Positions 31,565 to 41,981 of a stretch of DNA of 64,000 bases are shown piece after piece. This DNA is from Pseudomonas arsenicoxydans. Its GTDB lineage: Bacteria; Pseudomonadota; Gammaproteobacteria; Pseudomonadales; Pseudomonadaceae. The stretch is from NCBI RefSeq assembly GCF_900103875.1, contig NZ_LT629705.1, positions 6,395,001 through 6,459,000 on the forward strand, given 5' to 3'. Under the pieces are notes generated by a model, which saw nothing but the letters and a program-made list of their open reading frames with translations, did not search any database and had not been told where the DNA came from. Numbering within the stretch: position 1 is the first letter of the stretch; each line of letters opens with the position of its first letter. The translations under genes were made by a program, and so were the position numbers.

Positions 31565-31911
31565 ACTCGGTCACCTTTGTGGGAGCCAGTCGACGCAATA
31601 CCTTGACAGTGCTGCGCCTCGAAGTGGCCACCGAATTCACCTGCGAGGATTCAAGTGAACTGCACACAAATGGGGGTCTTGGAAGACGCCACCTGTCTGC
31701 AGGTTTCGGCGGTCTGTCTTCGTAATACTCCAAAACCCATGACAGAAAAAAGTACTTTGACGTTTTTTTGAAGTTTATTTTTCAGAGTGACCAATAGCAC
31801 TAGGCGGATTGCCATCACCCCGTTAAAGTCGGAAGTCCGCCTGCATCGAAATCTTCTCGAAATTTACCCCGCCCGGCCCTCTTCCCCAATGATTGCGGGC
31901 TTTTTACGGTT
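31565..31911 (-). other. phoH upstream region / leader
   Basis: About 350 bases without a gene between the phoH start and the end of the deacetylase-like gene. It contains the compound hairpin at 31682-31721 and an AT-rich stretch (about 31740-31790) suitable for a promoter. I could not fix -35/-10 boxes. Confidence 0.5.
31682..31721 (-). other. Compound hairpin in the phoH leader
   Basis: On the minus strand ACCTG-caga-CAGGT forms the tip, CGCC/GGCG the middle and GAAGA/TCTTC the base, with small bulges. It lies about 120-160 nt before the phoH start, so it may be part of the 5' UTR. Confidence 0.5.
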
Positions 31912-33036
31912 TCAGCGAAACGCGTCCTGACAGTCCTCCCAACCGATCCCGCTCTGCGCCGTTTGCGTGATGAGCCAGGGCATCGCCGTTTTCACTGCAT
32001 CCTGCTTCACATTGAAATTAATCACCCCGTGCCGCCACAACAGCATCAGCGTCAACACGCGTTGCGCGCTCGCGCTGCCCTTGAGCTTGCCGGCGCCGTC
32101 CTGGGCATCGATATCCCATAAGGCCACCTGCAAGCCCTGAGCCTTGAAGAAGCTTTCGGCATCCGAACGCCGCTGTCCCTCGGGTGGGCGGAATAGCGGT
32201 ACATAGTTTTCCGGCAGTTTGCTTTTGACCAGTTCGACGCTACGACGCACGGAATCCTGCCAGTCCTGCCAATGGCTGTGGGAGCGAAACTCCCAGCCTT
32301 GCACACCGATGCACTGCGTGGAGTACGTCGCTTGCAGACCGGCCACCGAGCGCTCGGCCAGACGGGTCTGAATATCCTTGCCCAGCACGAAGAACGTACC
32401 GCTCATGTTCGCCTTGCGCAGGTATTGCGCAACCCAGTCGGTGTTGTCCGGCATGACATTGGCGGCACTGTCGAACGTCAGCAAAAACAGGCGATCATGC
32501 ATCTCGTCGCCGTTTCGCTCATAGTCGCCAAAACGATCGACTTCACTGCTGACCTGTGGGAACAGCGCCGCCTTGCGCAACTGTTCGTCAAGGTACTGGG
32601 CATGGAACAACCGGCTCGGCTCGGACCACTTGATGTAATAGCTATCATCGCTGACCTGGAACTTGGCCGCTTGCTGGCGCAGGGTGTCCATGTCTTCGAC
32701 CAGGAAACAGAACGAGGCATCCTGATCGCAACTGCGCTGGGCGAAGTTGTAGTTGGCGAGCAGGCGCTGCCACAGGCGCTGGCGCAGGTTGTTGACCGAT
32801 TCGAGGTTGACCGTGCGCAGCCCCAGGCGCTGGGCCAGCGCCGGTTCATCCAGCGATTCGCTGGCCAGCAGCACGCGCGCAAACATGAGGATCTCAGCGC
32901 GCGAAGCGACATCGAACAGCGTCGGGTTGTTGAGCTGTTCAGGCCAGGTGCTGCGATCAAGTGTCGCCACGTCGCCTGGTGCCGCCATGGCGCCGAAACT
33001 CAAGAGCCAGGCCGAGAATAGAAAAACGATACGCAA
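31912..33036 (-). CDS. Polysaccharide deacetylase-like secreted protein with degenerate active site
   Basis: A 374-aa exported protein with a signal peptide ending GAMAAPGD. A NodB/carbohydrate esterase 4 domain is suggested by LLLTFDSAANVM (about 195-206), a TFDDGP-like motif lacking the second Asp, by EFRSHSHWQDW in place of H-S-x-x-H, and by PLFRPPEGQRRSDAE. The N-terminal half is helical and unassigned. I use TTG at 33036 (RIVFLFSAW), with GGAG upstream, which gives a clean signal peptide. Sugar binding or altered chemistry is possible; the substrate is unknown. Confidence 0.75.
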   Translation of the reverse strand: MRIVFLFSAWLLSFGAMAAPGDVATLDRSTWPEQLNNPTLFDVASRAEILMFARVLLASESLDEPALAQRLGLRTVNLESVNNLRQRLWQRLLANYNFAQRSCDQDASFCFLVEDMDTLRQQAAKFQVSDDSYYIKWSEPSRLFHAQYLDEQLRKAALFPQVSSEVDRFGDYERNGDEMHDRLFLLTFDSAANVMPDNTDWVAQYLRKANMSGTFFVLGKDIQTRLAERSVAGLQATYSTQCIGVQGWEFRSHSHWQDWQDSVRRSVELVKSKLPENYVPLFRPPEGQRRSDAESFFKAQGLQVALWDIDAQDGAGKLKGSASAQRVLTLMLLWRHGVINFNVKQDAVKTAMPWLITQTAQSGIGWEDCQDAFR

Positions 33037-33085
33037 TGGGATGTCTCCATAACAAAACCCGCGCGGCACTATATCGCGGGAGGAT

Positions 33086-33177
33086 CAAAAGATCGCAGCC
33101 TCGTTGCACTCGACAGCTCCTACAGGCTTACACCGCCCCATGTAGGAGCTGTCGAGTGCAACGAGGCTGCGATCTTG
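33086..33177. repeat. AGCTGTCGAGTG-family inverted repeat (copy 3)
   Basis: Arms of about 37 bases (CAAAAGATCGCAGCCTCGTT side and TGTAGGAGCTGTCGAGTGCA side) around a 16-base centre. It lies between the divergent deacetylase-like gene and yaaA. Confidence 0.88.
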
Positions 33178-33271
33178 TCCCATGACACCACCGATCACCT
33201 ATGACACCCATAGCTGGAGTCAACCGGCCCAACCCCCTAGAATCGCCCCCACGATTAAAGGAGACGACTTC

Positions 33272-34051
33272 ATGCTGATGGTGATTTCCCCCGCCAAGAC
33301 CCTCGATTACGAAACACCGCCGGCCACCCAGCGTTTCACCCAACCGCAATACCTCGATCATTCCCAGGAGCTGATTTTGCAACTGCGCGACCTGACGCCC
33401 GCACAGATCAGCGAGTTGATGCACGTCTCCGACAAGATCGGTGGGCTCAACGCAGCGCGTTTCGGCAGCTGGACCCCGGCCTTCACCCCGGACAACGCCA
33501 AACAGGCATTGCTGGCCTTCAAGGGTGATGTTTACACCGGGTTGAACGCACAAACCTTCAGCGAAGCCGATTTCGATTACGCCCAACAGCATTTGCGCAT
33601 GTTGTCCGGCCTCTACGGCCTGCTGCGCCCGCTGGACCTGATGCAACCGTATCGTCTGGAAATGGGCACCAAACTGGCGAATGCCCGCGGCAAGGACTTG
33701 TATGCCTTCTGGGGCACGCGAATCAGCGAATGGCTGAACGAAGCCCTGGCCGATCAGGACGATGACGTGCTGCTGAACCTGGCCTCCAACGAGTACTTCT
33801 CGGCGGTCAAGCGCAGCGCCCTGAACGCGCGCATCGTCAATACCGAGTTCAAGGACTGGAAGAACGGCCAATACAAGATCATCAGCTTCTATGCGAAAAA
33901 GGCGCGCGGCATGATGAGCCGTTTCGTCATTGAAGAGCGGATCAACGATCCAGCAGACCTGAAACAGTTTGATATTGAAGGCTATCGGTACAGCGCCGAA
34001 CAGTCTAAACCGGACAATCTGGTATTCCTGCGCAACCACGCTTCAGAGTAA
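33272..34051 (+). CDS. yaaA: Peroxide stress protein YaaA
   Basis: A 259-aa DUF328 protein; E. coli YaaA lowers intracellular free iron during peroxide stress and binds DNA. The N-terminus [14 protein letters not shown] is diagnostic, with [12 protein letters not shown] and [10 protein letters not shown] further in. AAAGGAG is well placed before ATG 33272; the longer frame from 33182 starts in repeat sequence. It is followed by a strong hairpin. Confidence 0.93.
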   Translation: MLMVISPAKTLDYETPPATQRFTQPQYLDHSQELILQLRDLTPAQISELMHVSDKIGGLNAARFGSWTPAFTPDNAKQALLAFKGDVYTGLNAQTFSEADFDYAQQHLRMLSGLYGLLRPLDLMQPYRLEMGTKLANARGKDLYAFWGTRISEWLNEALADQDDDVLLNLASNEYFSAVKRSALNARIVNTEFKDWKNGQYKIISFYAKKARGMMSRFVIEERINDPADLKQFDIEGYRYSAEQSKPDNLVFLRNHASE

Positions 34052-34058
34052 GCACTTG

Positions 34059-34094
34059 ATCGGTGCACGACTTGCAAAACAGTCGTGCGCCGAT
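34059..34094 (+). terminator. Hairpin after yaaA
   Basis: A 14-bp stem with one G-T pair (34059-34072 with 34081-34094) and an 8-nt loop, starting 8 bases past the stop. No T-run follows, so termination is likely but not certain. Confidence 0.55.
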
Positions 34095-34193
34095 GCTTGA
34101 TCGTCTAACAATCCCCCGCCTTATTCGTCGACCTCTTGACGCCAAAAAACCAACACTTCCTTTTCTAACTTTTGTTTCACTCGACTTCAATGA

Positions 34194-34237
34194 TTTTTTT
34201 CAGTAGTGGCACTGAAATTTTTTTTCAGTAGTGGCAC
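34194..34237 (+). repeat. Direct repeat TTTTTTTCAGTAGTGGCAC upstream of algD
   Basis: Two identical 19-base copies at 34194-34212 and 34219-34237, offset by 25 bases. The first copy is also part of CAGT...ACTG dyad symmetry. The position suggests an upstream activator site. Confidence 0.65.
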
Positions 34238-34361
34238 AAAACTACCAGACCCTAGAATTAGCCAATATATAAAGGGCCAAACCGACATTGATATCAGTGT
34301 GAAAGCAGTGCCATCTTTTTCAATATTTCAAGAAATTTCAGAAATCGTGATGGGCGGACAG

Positions 34362-34388
34362 GAACTATGTCCAAATGCGTAGCTCATA
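34362..34388 (+). promoter_or_regulatory. AlgU-like algD promoter candidate
   Basis: GAACTA (34362-34367) and TCATA (34384-34388), 16 bases apart, resemble the AlgU/RpoE pattern GAACTT-N16/17-TCTGA with two or so mismatches. This implies a leader of about 465 nt. A GAACTT at 34737-34742 lacks a good -10. Confidence 0.35.
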
Positions 34389-34860
34389 CCACCGGTAACG
34401 ATTATCTCAAGACGTGTACGAGATAACTTACGCAGAGAAGAGATCCACGTAGCGAAGTTGTCATATTAACTTCTGCAGGCTGATCTCTGATTTGAGCAAC
34501 GTATTAAGGACAGGAGATACGCATATGACTATCCCCTTTCAAGGCCAAGGCTGCGCCCCTATAAACGTGCTCGCCTGAGCACTCAACCGCTTGATTTACG
34601 GGCCTCACAGCCTGGCATTGAGCGCGCAAGACCTTTGCACATTGTCTTCTGACTGGAAGACCGGCTGCATAACAGGGCACATCAGAATAATAAGGCCTAG
34701 TTGCGCACACTTTGAGTGCTCTTATTTAGACACTCGGAACTTTGTATGCCTGCACGCGGCATTGTGGCGCCTATAAGCCGCACTTGCGCGTGCACTATGA
34801 CCGCTGAACACCATTAACTCCGGCCATGTAATGGCTTGATAAAACACTGAGGTAATTGCG

Positions 34861-36177
34861 ATGCGCATCAGCATATTTGGTTTGGGTTACGTCGGCGCAG
34901 TCTGTGCCGGTTGCCTGTCTGCACGGGGCCATGACGTCATTGGCGTCGATGTTGCCAAAGACAAAATCGATATGATCAACGCTGGCAAATCGCCCATCGT
35001 TGAACCGGGTCTGGGCGAACTTCTGCAGAAGGGTATCGCGACAGGCAAACTGCGCGGCACGACCAACTTCGCCGAAGCGATTCGTGACACCGACCTGTCG
35101 ATGATCTGCGTCGGTACGCCGAGCAAGAAGAACGGCGACCTGGAACTGAACTACATCGAAGCCGTGTGCCGCGAGATCGGTTTTGTCCTGCGTGACAAAA
35201 CCACCCGCCACACCATTGTGGTTCGCAGCACCGTACTGCCGGGCACTGTCGCAAACGTTGTCATCCCGATCCTCGAAGATTGCTCCGGCAAAAAAGCCGG
35301 TGTCGACTTCGGTGTTGCAGTGAACCCTGAGTTCCTGCGTGAAAGCACCGCGATCGCCGACTACGACCTGCCGCCAATGACCGTCATCGGCGAGTTCGAC
35401 AAAGCTTCGGGCGACGTCCTGCAATCGCTGTACGAAGAGCTCGACGCACCGATCATCCGCAAGGACATCGCTGTCGCCGAGATGATCAAGTACACCTGCA
35501 ACGTGTGGCACGCCACCAAGGTGACCTTTGCCAACGAGATCGGCAACATCGCCAAGGCGTGCGGCGTCGACGGTCGCGAAGTGATGGAAGTGGTCTGCCA
35601 GGACAAAACTCTGAACCTGTCCCAGTACTACATGCGCCCAGGTTTCGCGTTCGGCGGTTCGTGCCTGCCCAAAGACGTGCGCGCCCTGACCTACCGCGCC
35701 GGTGCCCTGGACGTGGAATCGCCGCTGCTCAACTCGCTGATGCGCAGTAACGAGTCCCAGGTGCAGAACGCCTTCGACATCGTTTCCAGCCACGACAAAC
35801 GCAAAGTCGCCCTGCTCGGCTTGAGCTTCAAGGCCGGCACCGATGACCTGCGCGAAAGCCCGCTGGTTGATCTGGCGGAAATGCTGATCGGCAAGGGTTA
35901 CGACCTGAGCATCTACGACAGCAACGTCGAATACGCCCGTGTACACGGCGCGAACAAGGATTACATCGAGTCGAAGATCCCTCACGTCTCGTCCTTGCTC
36001 AACTCGGACTTCGACGATGTGATCGCCAACTCCGACGTGATCATCCTTGGCAACCGTGACGAGAAATTCCGCGCCCTGGCGCTGGAAGCTCCACACGGCA
36101 AGCAAGTGGTCGACCTGGTCGGTTTCATGTCCAAAGCCACCAGCGTGAGTGGCCGGACTGAAGGCATCTGCTGGTAA
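34861..36177 (+). CDS. algD: GDP-mannose 6-dehydrogenase AlgD
   Basis: It oxidises GDP-mannose to GDP-mannuronate with 2 NAD+, the committing step of alginate synthesis. The 438-aa cytoplasmic protein has the Rossmann motif GLGYVGAVCAGCL at the N-terminus, the central dimer helix region, catalytic Cys268 in FGGSCLPKDV and a C-terminal UDP/GDP-binding domain. First gene of the operon, behind a long control region, so it is the main regulatory entry. Confidence 0.97.
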   Translation: MRISIFGLGYVGAVCAGCLSARGHDVIGVDVAKDKIDMINAGKSPIVEPGLGELLQKGIATGKLRGTTNFAEAIRDTDLSMICVGTPSKKNGDLELNYIEAVCREIGFVLRDKTTRHTIVVRSTVLPGTVANVVIPILEDCSGKKAGVDFGVAVNPEFLRESTAIADYDLPPMTVIGEFDKASGDVLQSLYEELDAPIIRKDIAVAEMIKYTCNVWHATKVTFANEIGNIAKACGVDGREVMEVVCQDKTLNLSQYYMRPGFAFGGSCLPKDVRALTYRAGALDVESPLLNSLMRSNESQVQNAFDIVSSHDKRKVALLGLSFKAGTDDLRESPLVDLAEMLIGKGYDLSIYDSNVEYARVHGANKDYIESKIPHVSSLLNSDFDDVIANSDVIILGNRDEKFRALALEAPHGKQVVDLVGFMSKATSVSGRTEGICW

Positions 36178-36290
36178 CAAGCGGTATCGGGAGGGTTTGC
36201 GGCGCTCGACGAGACTGCAAACCCTCCCGGCTTTTTCGCCTGCCTTAACCCCATCGGGCCACCCCACAGGCTCGCCCGAGATAGAGACGG

Positions 36291-37781
36291 ATGCAGATTA
36301 TGCACAGGCTAAAGCACGGCCTACTTCAGGCCGCCGGTTGGCTGTTTTACCTAAGTTTACTGATGGGCATCGCCATGGTGTTGCCTACGTCCACGTTCGA
36401 CTCCGAGTCGAAGGACTTTATCTTCCTGATCGGCTTCATCGGGATCTGGCGTTACTCGATGGGTGCCACGCACTTTCTGCGCGGGATGCTGTTTCTGTAC
36501 GTGGTTTATCCGCACCTGCGGCGCAAAGTGCGCAAGCTGGGTGCAGCGGCAAACCCGTCTCATGTCTATTTGATGGTGACCAGTTTTCGCATCGACGCGC
36601 TGACCACGGCGCAGGTGTACAGCTCGGTTATCCGCGAAGCGATTGACTGCGGCCTGCCCGCCACCATGGTCTGCTCCATCGTCGAAATGTCCGATGAGCT
36701 GTTGGTGAAAAGCCTTTGGGCCCGGATGAATCCACCGGATCGGGTCAAGCTCGATTTCGTGCGCATTCCCGGCACCGGCAAACGCGATGGCCTGGCCTAC
36801 GGTTTCCGCGCTATCTCCCGCCACTTGCCGGATGACCGCGCTGTAGTGGCCGTGATCGATGGCGACACCGTGCTCGCCCCCGGCGTTGTGCTCAAGACCG
36901 TGCCGTGGTTCCAGCTGTTCGGCAACGTCGGCGGCCTGACCACCAACGAGTTCTGCGAAGTGCGCGGCGGCTACGTCATGGCCGAATGGCACAAACTGCG
37001 ATTCGCCCAGCGCCACATCAACATGTGCTCGATGGCCCTGTCCAAACGCGTACTGACGATGACCGGCCGGATGTCGGTATTTCGCGCGACGGTCGTTACC
37101 GACCCGGACTTCATCGCCGACGTGGAAAGCGACTCGCTGCAACACTGGCGCCTGGGCCGCTTCAAGTTCCTGACCGGTGACGACAAGTCGAGCTGGTTCA
37201 GCTTGATGCGTCTGGGCTACGACACGTTCTACGTGCCGGATGCCGCGATCCACACCGTGGAACACCCGCCGGAAAAAAGCTTCATCAAGGCCAGTCGCAA
37301 ATTGATGTTCCGCTGGTACGGCAACAACCTGCGCCAGAACTCCCGCGCCTTGGGCCTGGGTATGAAACGTCTCGGCCTGTTCACCTCGGTGGTGCTGTTC
37401 GATCAGCGCGTGTCGATGTGGACCTCGCTGCTGGGCCTGACGGTGGCGATCATTGCCAGCTTCAAGTACGGCACCGCGTTCATCCTGGTTTACCTGCTGT
37501 GGATCGGCATTACGCGCCTGATCCTGACCCTGCTGCTGTCCTGCTCCGGTCACCGGATCGGCCCGGCCTACCCGGCCATTCTCTATTACAACCAGATCGT
37601 CGGCGCACTGGTGAAGATCTACGTGTTCTTCCGCCTCGACCAACAATCCTGGACCCGCCAGGACACCAAATTGACCCGTGATCTCGCCAGCTTTCAACGT
37701 TGGTTCAACACCTGGTCGTCTCGGACCATGACCTTCTCCGCCGGCAGCATTTTTGTTGCCGTGCTGCTGATGATGGTCTGA
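36291..37781 (+). CDS. alg8: Alginate polymerase Alg8
   Basis: An inner-membrane GT2 glycosyltransferase that polymerises mannuronate from GDP-mannuronate. The 496-aa protein has N-terminal membrane helices (about 12-30 and 45-70), a cytoplasmic GT-A domain with VIDGDTV and [13 protein letters not shown] (the Q-x-x-R type motif), and C-terminal helices (about 370-450). It works with Alg44, which senses c-di-GMP. A second ATG at 36300 is a possible start. The 113-nt gap from algD contains no terminator. Confidence 0.95.
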   Translation: MQIMHRLKHGLLQAAGWLFYLSLLMGIAMVLPTSTFDSESKDFIFLIGFIGIWRYSMGATHFLRGMLFLYVVYPHLRRKVRKLGAAANPSHVYLMVTSFRIDALTTAQVYSSVIREAIDCGLPATMVCSIVEMSDELLVKSLWARMNPPDRVKLDFVRIPGTGKRDGLAYGFRAISRHLPDDRAVVAVIDGDTVLAPGVVLKTVPWFQLFGNVGGLTTNEFCEVRGGYVMAEWHKLRFAQRHINMCSMALSKRVLTMTGRMSVFRATVVTDPDFIADVESDSLQHWRLGRFKFLTGDDKSSWFSLMRLGYDTFYVPDAAIHTVEHPPEKSFIKASRKLMFRWYGNNLRQNSRALGLGMKRLGLFTSVVLFDQRVSMWTSLLGLTVAIIASFKYGTAFILVYLLWIGITRLILTLLLSCSGHRIGPAYPAILYYNQIVGALVKIYVFFRLDQQSWTRQDTKLTRDLASFQRWFNTWSSRTMTFSAGSIFVAVLLMMV

Positions 37782-37816
37782 CCGAACTCGCCTGAATTAA
37801 CTAGGAAATCGCCCAT

Positions 37817-38986
37817 ATGAATACCGCCGTCAACGCCAACGTAGTGCATGAGTCAGAAGCCCAGCGCCAACACGCCCGAGTGAAAATTCCGGCCAAGCTG
37901 CGCTTCTTCGGTCCTGACCGGACCCCGATGGAAGCTCGAGTGATCGACCTCTCCGCTGGCGGCCTGGCTTTCAACGCCGGTCAGCTGCCACTGAAGATCG
38001 GCGACGTGTACAAGGCTCGCCTGCAATTCGTCATCGACAACCTCGGCCTGGCCATGGACGTGGAGCTGCAAGTGCGCTCCATCGACCGCCCGACCGGCCG
38101 TGTCGGTTGCCAGTTCCAGAACCTGGAACCGCAAGACATCTCGACCCTGCGCCACCTGATCACCTCTCACCTGGCCGGCGACATCGTCAGCATGGGTGAA
38201 GTGCTGGCGACCCTGCAGCGCGATAACTTCACCAAGGCGCGCAAGGTCAAGGATGGCGGCCACGGCATGACCGCGTTCGGTCGTCTGCGTGCAGTGACCT
38301 TCAGCCTGGCGATTTTCCTCGTCGGTCTGGCAGCGTTCGGTTTCATCTTCAAGTCGGTGTATGGCATGTACTTCATCAGCCACGCACAGGCAGGCCTTGT
38401 CAGCGTGCAGGGCATGAACATCACCATGCCGCGTGACGGCACCGTGCAAAGCCTGATCAAGGCTGACGGTGTTGCTGCCAAAGGCGCGCCACTGGCGACC
38501 TTCAGCACCAGCATGCTCGACGTACTCAAAGGCCATCTGGACGAAGACCAGCTGCAACCGGCCAAGGTTGAAGAGCTGTTCGGCAAGCAAATGACCGGCA
38601 CCCTGACCTCGCCGTGCGATTGCACCGTGGCGCAACAAATGGTCGCCAACGGTCAGTACGCCAGCAAAGGCGACGTGATCTTCCAACTGGTGCCGCGTAA
38701 CAGCGAAGCCAACGTAGAAGCCCGCTTCTCCTATCGCCAGTTCGGCGACGTGCTGCCAGGCAGCTCGGTGCGCTTCCAGATCGCCGGCGAAAACAAGTCC
38801 CGCACCGGCAAGATCGTCAGCAGCACCAGCCTGAAAAGCGCCGACCTGTCGTCCGACATTCGCGTCCTGATTCAGCCTGACGAGCCGCTGGACAGCAAGT
38901 TCGCCGGTCGCCCGGTTGAAGTGAACAGCGATCGTGGCCCGAACCTGAACTGGCTGATCGACAAAGCCATGGCTTCCGGTCTTTAA
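37817..38986 (+). CDS. alg44: Alginate c-di-GMP receptor and copolymerase Alg44
   Basis: A 389-aa inner-membrane protein that activates Alg8 when c-di-GMP binds. The N-terminal PilZ domain (about 15-125) has RQHAR (R17-R21) and DLSAGG (D44-S46-G49), exactly the P. aeruginosa positions. One membrane helix follows (about 160-185), then a periplasmic membrane-fusion-like domain. All binding residues are present, so c-di-GMP control should be intact. Confidence 0.96.
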   Translation: MNTAVNANVVHESEAQRQHARVKIPAKLRFFGPDRTPMEARVIDLSAGGLAFNAGQLPLKIGDVYKARLQFVIDNLGLAMDVELQVRSIDRPTGRVGCQFQNLEPQDISTLRHLITSHLAGDIVSMGEVLATLQRDNFTKARKVKDGGHGMTAFGRLRAVTFSLAIFLVGLAAFGFIFKSVYGMYFISHAQAGLVSVQGMNITMPRDGTVQSLIKADGVAAKGAPLATFSTSMLDVLKGHLDEDQLQPAKVEELFGKQMTGTLTSPCDCTVAQQMVANGQYASKGDVIFQLVPRNSEANVEARFSYRQFGDVLPGSSVRFQIAGENKSRTGKIVSSTSLKSADLSSDIRVLIQPDEPLDSKFAGRPVEVNSDRGPNLNWLIDKAMASGL

Positions 38987-39001
38987 GCAGAGGACATGCC
39001 C

Positions 39002-40474
39002 GTGACGACTCCGACTATCCTCACAACACCGCAAACCCAGTGGAAGGGTCGCCTCGGTTTGTCTGATGCACCGAGCCGTGGCCTTCGCTCCCACATGGGT
39101 TCACTGTGCGCAATCGCTCTGGCCGTGAGCCTGGCCGGTTGCGCCGGCCTGCCCGACCAGCGTCTGGCCAATGAAGCCCTCAAGCGCGGCGACACCGCGC
39201 TGGCGCAGCAGAACTACAAGCAACTGGCCGACCTGGGCTACAGCGAAGCTCAAGTAGGCCTCGCCGATATCCAGGTCGACAGCCATGACCCGGCGCAGAT
39301 CAAGCTGGCCGAGGCGACTTATCGCGCCGCGGCCGATGTCTCGCCGCGGGCCCAGGCTCGCCTCGGCCGTCTGCTGGTGGCCAAGCCCGGTTCCACCGAG
39401 GCCGAACAGCACGAAGCCGAAGGCCTGTTGAAAAAAGCTTCGGCCAATGGCGAAGGCAATACGCTGATCCCGCTGGCCATGCTGTACCTGCAATACCCGC
39501 ACAGTTTCCCGAACGTCAACGCACAAAAGCAGATCAGCCAATGGCGCGCCGAAGGCAAGCCGGAAGCGGGTCTGGCCCAAGTGCTGCTCTATCGCACCCA
39601 AGGCACTTACGACCAGCACCTGGACGAAGTCGAAAGCATCTGCAAAGCCGCGTTGAACACCACCGACATCTGCTACGTCGAACTGGCCACCGTTTACCAG
39701 AAACAGGCCAAGCCAGAGAAGCAAGCCGAGCTGATCAAGCAGATGCAAGCGGCTCATGCCCATGGCACCGTTTCCGCTCAGCGCGTCGACAGCGTCGCTC
39801 GCGTGCTCGGCGATACAACCCTGGGCAAGACCGACGAAAAAACCGCTCAGTCGCTGCTCGAAGGCATTGCTCCGGGCTACCCCGCTTCCTGGGTCAGCCT
39901 GGCGCAATTGCTTTACGACTTCCCGGAACTGGGCGACGTCGACACGATGATGAAGTACCTGAACAACGGCCGTGCCGCCGACCAGCCGCGCGCCGAATTG
40001 CTGCTCGGCAAGTTGTACTACGAAGGCAAATGGGTCCCGGCCGACGCCAAAGTCGCCGAAGAACATTTCCAGAAAGCCGTCGACAAAGAAGTGGCCGCCG
40101 ATTACTACCTCGGCCAGATCTACCGTCGTGGTTACCTGGGCAAGGTCTATTCGCAAAAAGCGCTGGACCACCTGCTCAAGGCCGCGCGTAACGGCCAGAA
40201 CAGCGCCGATTTCGCCATTGCCCAATTGTTCTCCCAAGGCCGTGGCACCAAGCCCAACCCGCTTAACGCCTATGTCTTCAGCCAATTGGCCAAGGCTCAG
40301 GACACCCCGCAAGCCACCGAGCTTGCAACAACACTTGAAGCCCAACTGCCGCCTGCCCAGCTCGCCGAGGCCCAACGCCTGTTGAAACAAGAACAGGCCG
40401 TTCGTGGTTCCTTGAGTCAGAACACGCTGGAAATGCATGCCCTGCAAGAAGAAGACGGCGAGGAATCCCTATGA
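39002..40474 (+). CDS. algK: Alginate export lipoprotein AlgK
   Basis: An outer-membrane lipoprotein rich in TPR/Sel1-like repeats that scaffolds the periplasmic complex and localises AlgE. The product is 490 aa from GTG 39002. The lipobox is LAGC. Helical repeats run through most of the chain (for example [20 protein letters not shown]). GTG 39002 has AGAGGA at 7-nt spacing, while ATG 38996 has almost no spacing; ATG 39095 would leave a very short signal. The stop overlaps algE by ATGA. Confidence 0.92.
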   Translation: MTTPTILTTPQTQWKGRLGLSDAPSRGLRSHMGSLCAIALAVSLAGCAGLPDQRLANEALKRGDTALAQQNYKQLADLGYSEAQVGLADIQVDSHDPAQIKLAEATYRAAADVSPRAQARLGRLLVAKPGSTEAEQHEAEGLLKKASANGEGNTLIPLAMLYLQYPHSFPNVNAQKQISQWRAEGKPEAGLAQVLLYRTQGTYDQHLDEVESICKAALNTTDICYVELATVYQKQAKPEKQAELIKQMQAAHAHGTVSAQRVDSVARVLGDTTLGKTDEKTAQSLLEGIAPGYPASWVSLAQLLYDFPELGDVDTMMKYLNNGRAADQPRAELLLGKLYYEGKWVPADAKVAEEHFQKAVDKEVAADYYLGQIYRRGYLGKVYSQKALDHLLKAARNGQNSADFAIAQLFSQGRGTKPNPLNAYVFSQLAKAQDTPQATELATTLEAQLPPAQLAEAQRLLKQEQAVRGSLSQNTLEMHALQEEDGEESL

Positions 40475-41955
40475 AGTTGAATCCATTCATGAAGGCCGGC
40501 ATCGGCCTGACGTTCGCGCTGATCTGGTCTTGCCCGACACTGGCCGCGATCACTGAAACCAAAAACTTCGGCCTCGAAGTGAAAGTTACCGGCCAGTCCG
40601 AAGCTGACAGCGACCTCGGCACCCAGAGCGGCGGCGACGTCAACGGCGTCGGCCTCGACCTGCGTCCATGGATCTATGGCGAGAGCGGCGCGTGGAGCGC
40701 CTACGCCATGGGCCAGGCCGTGACCGCCACCGACATCATCGAAACGGACACCTTGCAAGGGACCGCCAGCGACGGCACCACGCCGACCACCAGCGGTGAT
40801 CGCAAGACCAAGAAAAACTACCTGGCGATGCGTGAATTCTGGGTCGGCTACAGCGGCCTCACGCCGTATCCCGGCGAGATGCTGAAGCTCGGCCGTCAAC
40901 GCCTGCACAACGCCGACGGCCAATGGCGCGACACCAACATCGAAGCCCTGAACTGGACCTTCGACACCACCCTGTTGCGCGCCAACATGGGTGTCGCCGA
41001 ACGCTTCAGCGAGTACCGCACCGACCTAACGGAGCTGGCTCCAAAAGACAAGGATCGCCTGCACGTCTACGCCGATGCCGAGTATCAGTGGACACCGGGC
41101 AACTGGGCGGGCGTTCGCGCTCATCACACCCACGATGACGGCAAGCTCGACTACCCGGAACCGGGCGTACCCACCGATTCGCTGGACAAGAAACAGAACG
41201 GCGATCTCACCTGGCTGGGCCTGACCGCCGACAGTGACGCCTACAACTGGCGCAACACCAACACCGTCAATTACTGGGGCAGCATCACCGGCATGAGCGG
41301 CGACACCGACACGGTCAACCCGCTGAACGCCAACGGCACGCCTCCGACCGAAGCCAAACGTGGTCAAGACCTCAATGGCTGGGCCACGGATGTCGGCGTG
41401 CGTCTGCGCCTCGATCCGCAATGGCAAGTCGGTGCAGCCTATGCCCGCGCCAGCGCCGAGTACGAACAGAACGGCCTGGAAAGCAACCGCTCGAACTACA
41501 CCGGTACCCGCTCACGGGTTCACCGTTTCGGCGAAGCCTTCCGTGGCGAAATGCAGAACATGCAGACCGCCACCCTGTTTGGTTCGTGGATGCTCAACGA
41601 CGAATACGACGCCAGCCTGATCTACCACAAATTCTGGCGCGTCGACGGCAACAAGCCGGTTGGCAGCAACGGCATCAATGCGGTCGAGGACAACACCGAC
41701 CCTACCGGCGCGATTCTCTCCACCACGTCCCTGCCGCTGAACGATGGCGAAAAAGACCTCGGTCAGGAGATGGACCTGGTCGTCACCAAGTACTTCAAGC
41801 AAGGCTTGCTGCCTGCCGCGTTGAGCCAGTCGATCGATGAGCCATCGGCCCTCGTGCGCTTCCGTGGCGGCGTGTTCAAGCCGGGCGATGCCTATGGCAA
41901 AGAAGTCGATTCCTACATGCACCGCGCATTCATCGACGTGATCTGGCGCTTCTGA
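40471..41955 (+). CDS. algE: Outer membrane alginate porin AlgE
   Basis: A 494-aa outer-membrane beta-barrel through which alginate leaves the cell. It has a signal peptide (about 1-27, ending LAAITETK), alternating amphipathic strands across the chain (for example [16 protein letters not shown] and [14 protein letters not shown]) and a C-terminal aromatic residue (VIWRF), as is usual for barrel proteins. The start overlaps the algK stop by 4 nt. Confidence 0.95.
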   Translation: MKLNPFMKAGIGLTFALIWSCPTLAAITETKNFGLEVKVTGQSEADSDLGTQSGGDVNGVGLDLRPWIYGESGAWSAYAMGQAVTATDIIETDTLQGTASDGTTPTTSGDRKTKKNYLAMREFWVGYSGLTPYPGEMLKLGRQRLHNADGQWRDTNIEALNWTFDTTLLRANMGVAERFSEYRTDLTELAPKDKDRLHVYADAEYQWTPGNWAGVRAHHTHDDGKLDYPEPGVPTDSLDKKQNGDLTWLGLTADSDAYNWRNTNTVNYWGSITGMSGDTDTVNPLNANGTPPTEAKRGQDLNGWATDVGVRLRLDPQWQVGAAYARASAEYEQNGLESNRSNYTGTRSRVHRFGEAFRGEMQNMQTATLFGSWMLNDEYDASLIYHKFWRVDGNKPVGSNGINAVEDNTDPTGAILSTTSLPLNDGEKDLGQEMDLVVTKYFKQGLLPAALSQSIDEPSALVRFRGGVFKPGDAYGKEVDSYMHRAFIDVIWRF

Positions 41956-41981
41956 TGCAAACCGCGAAGGGAGTGCCCGAC

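Larger units (their letters stand above)
34095..34860 (+). other. Long algD control region
   Basis: Over 760 bases without a credible gene, more AT-rich than the flanks. It holds a 25-bp-period direct repeat (34194-34237) and an AlgU-like promoter candidate (34362-34388). In other pseudomonads the algD promoter has far-upstream sites for AlgR, AlgB and AmrZ and a long untranslated leader, which fits this layout. Confidence 0.7.

Noticed and set aside
34207..34237. TGGCAC within the algD upstream direct repeats as sigma-54 promoters
   Set aside because: The -24 part matches, but the required GC at -12 is missing in both copies.
34737..34760. GAACTT at 34737 as the AlgU -35 of algD
   Set aside because: Nothing resembling TCTGA or TCAAA lies at 16-17 bases downstream; kept only as a weaker alternative.
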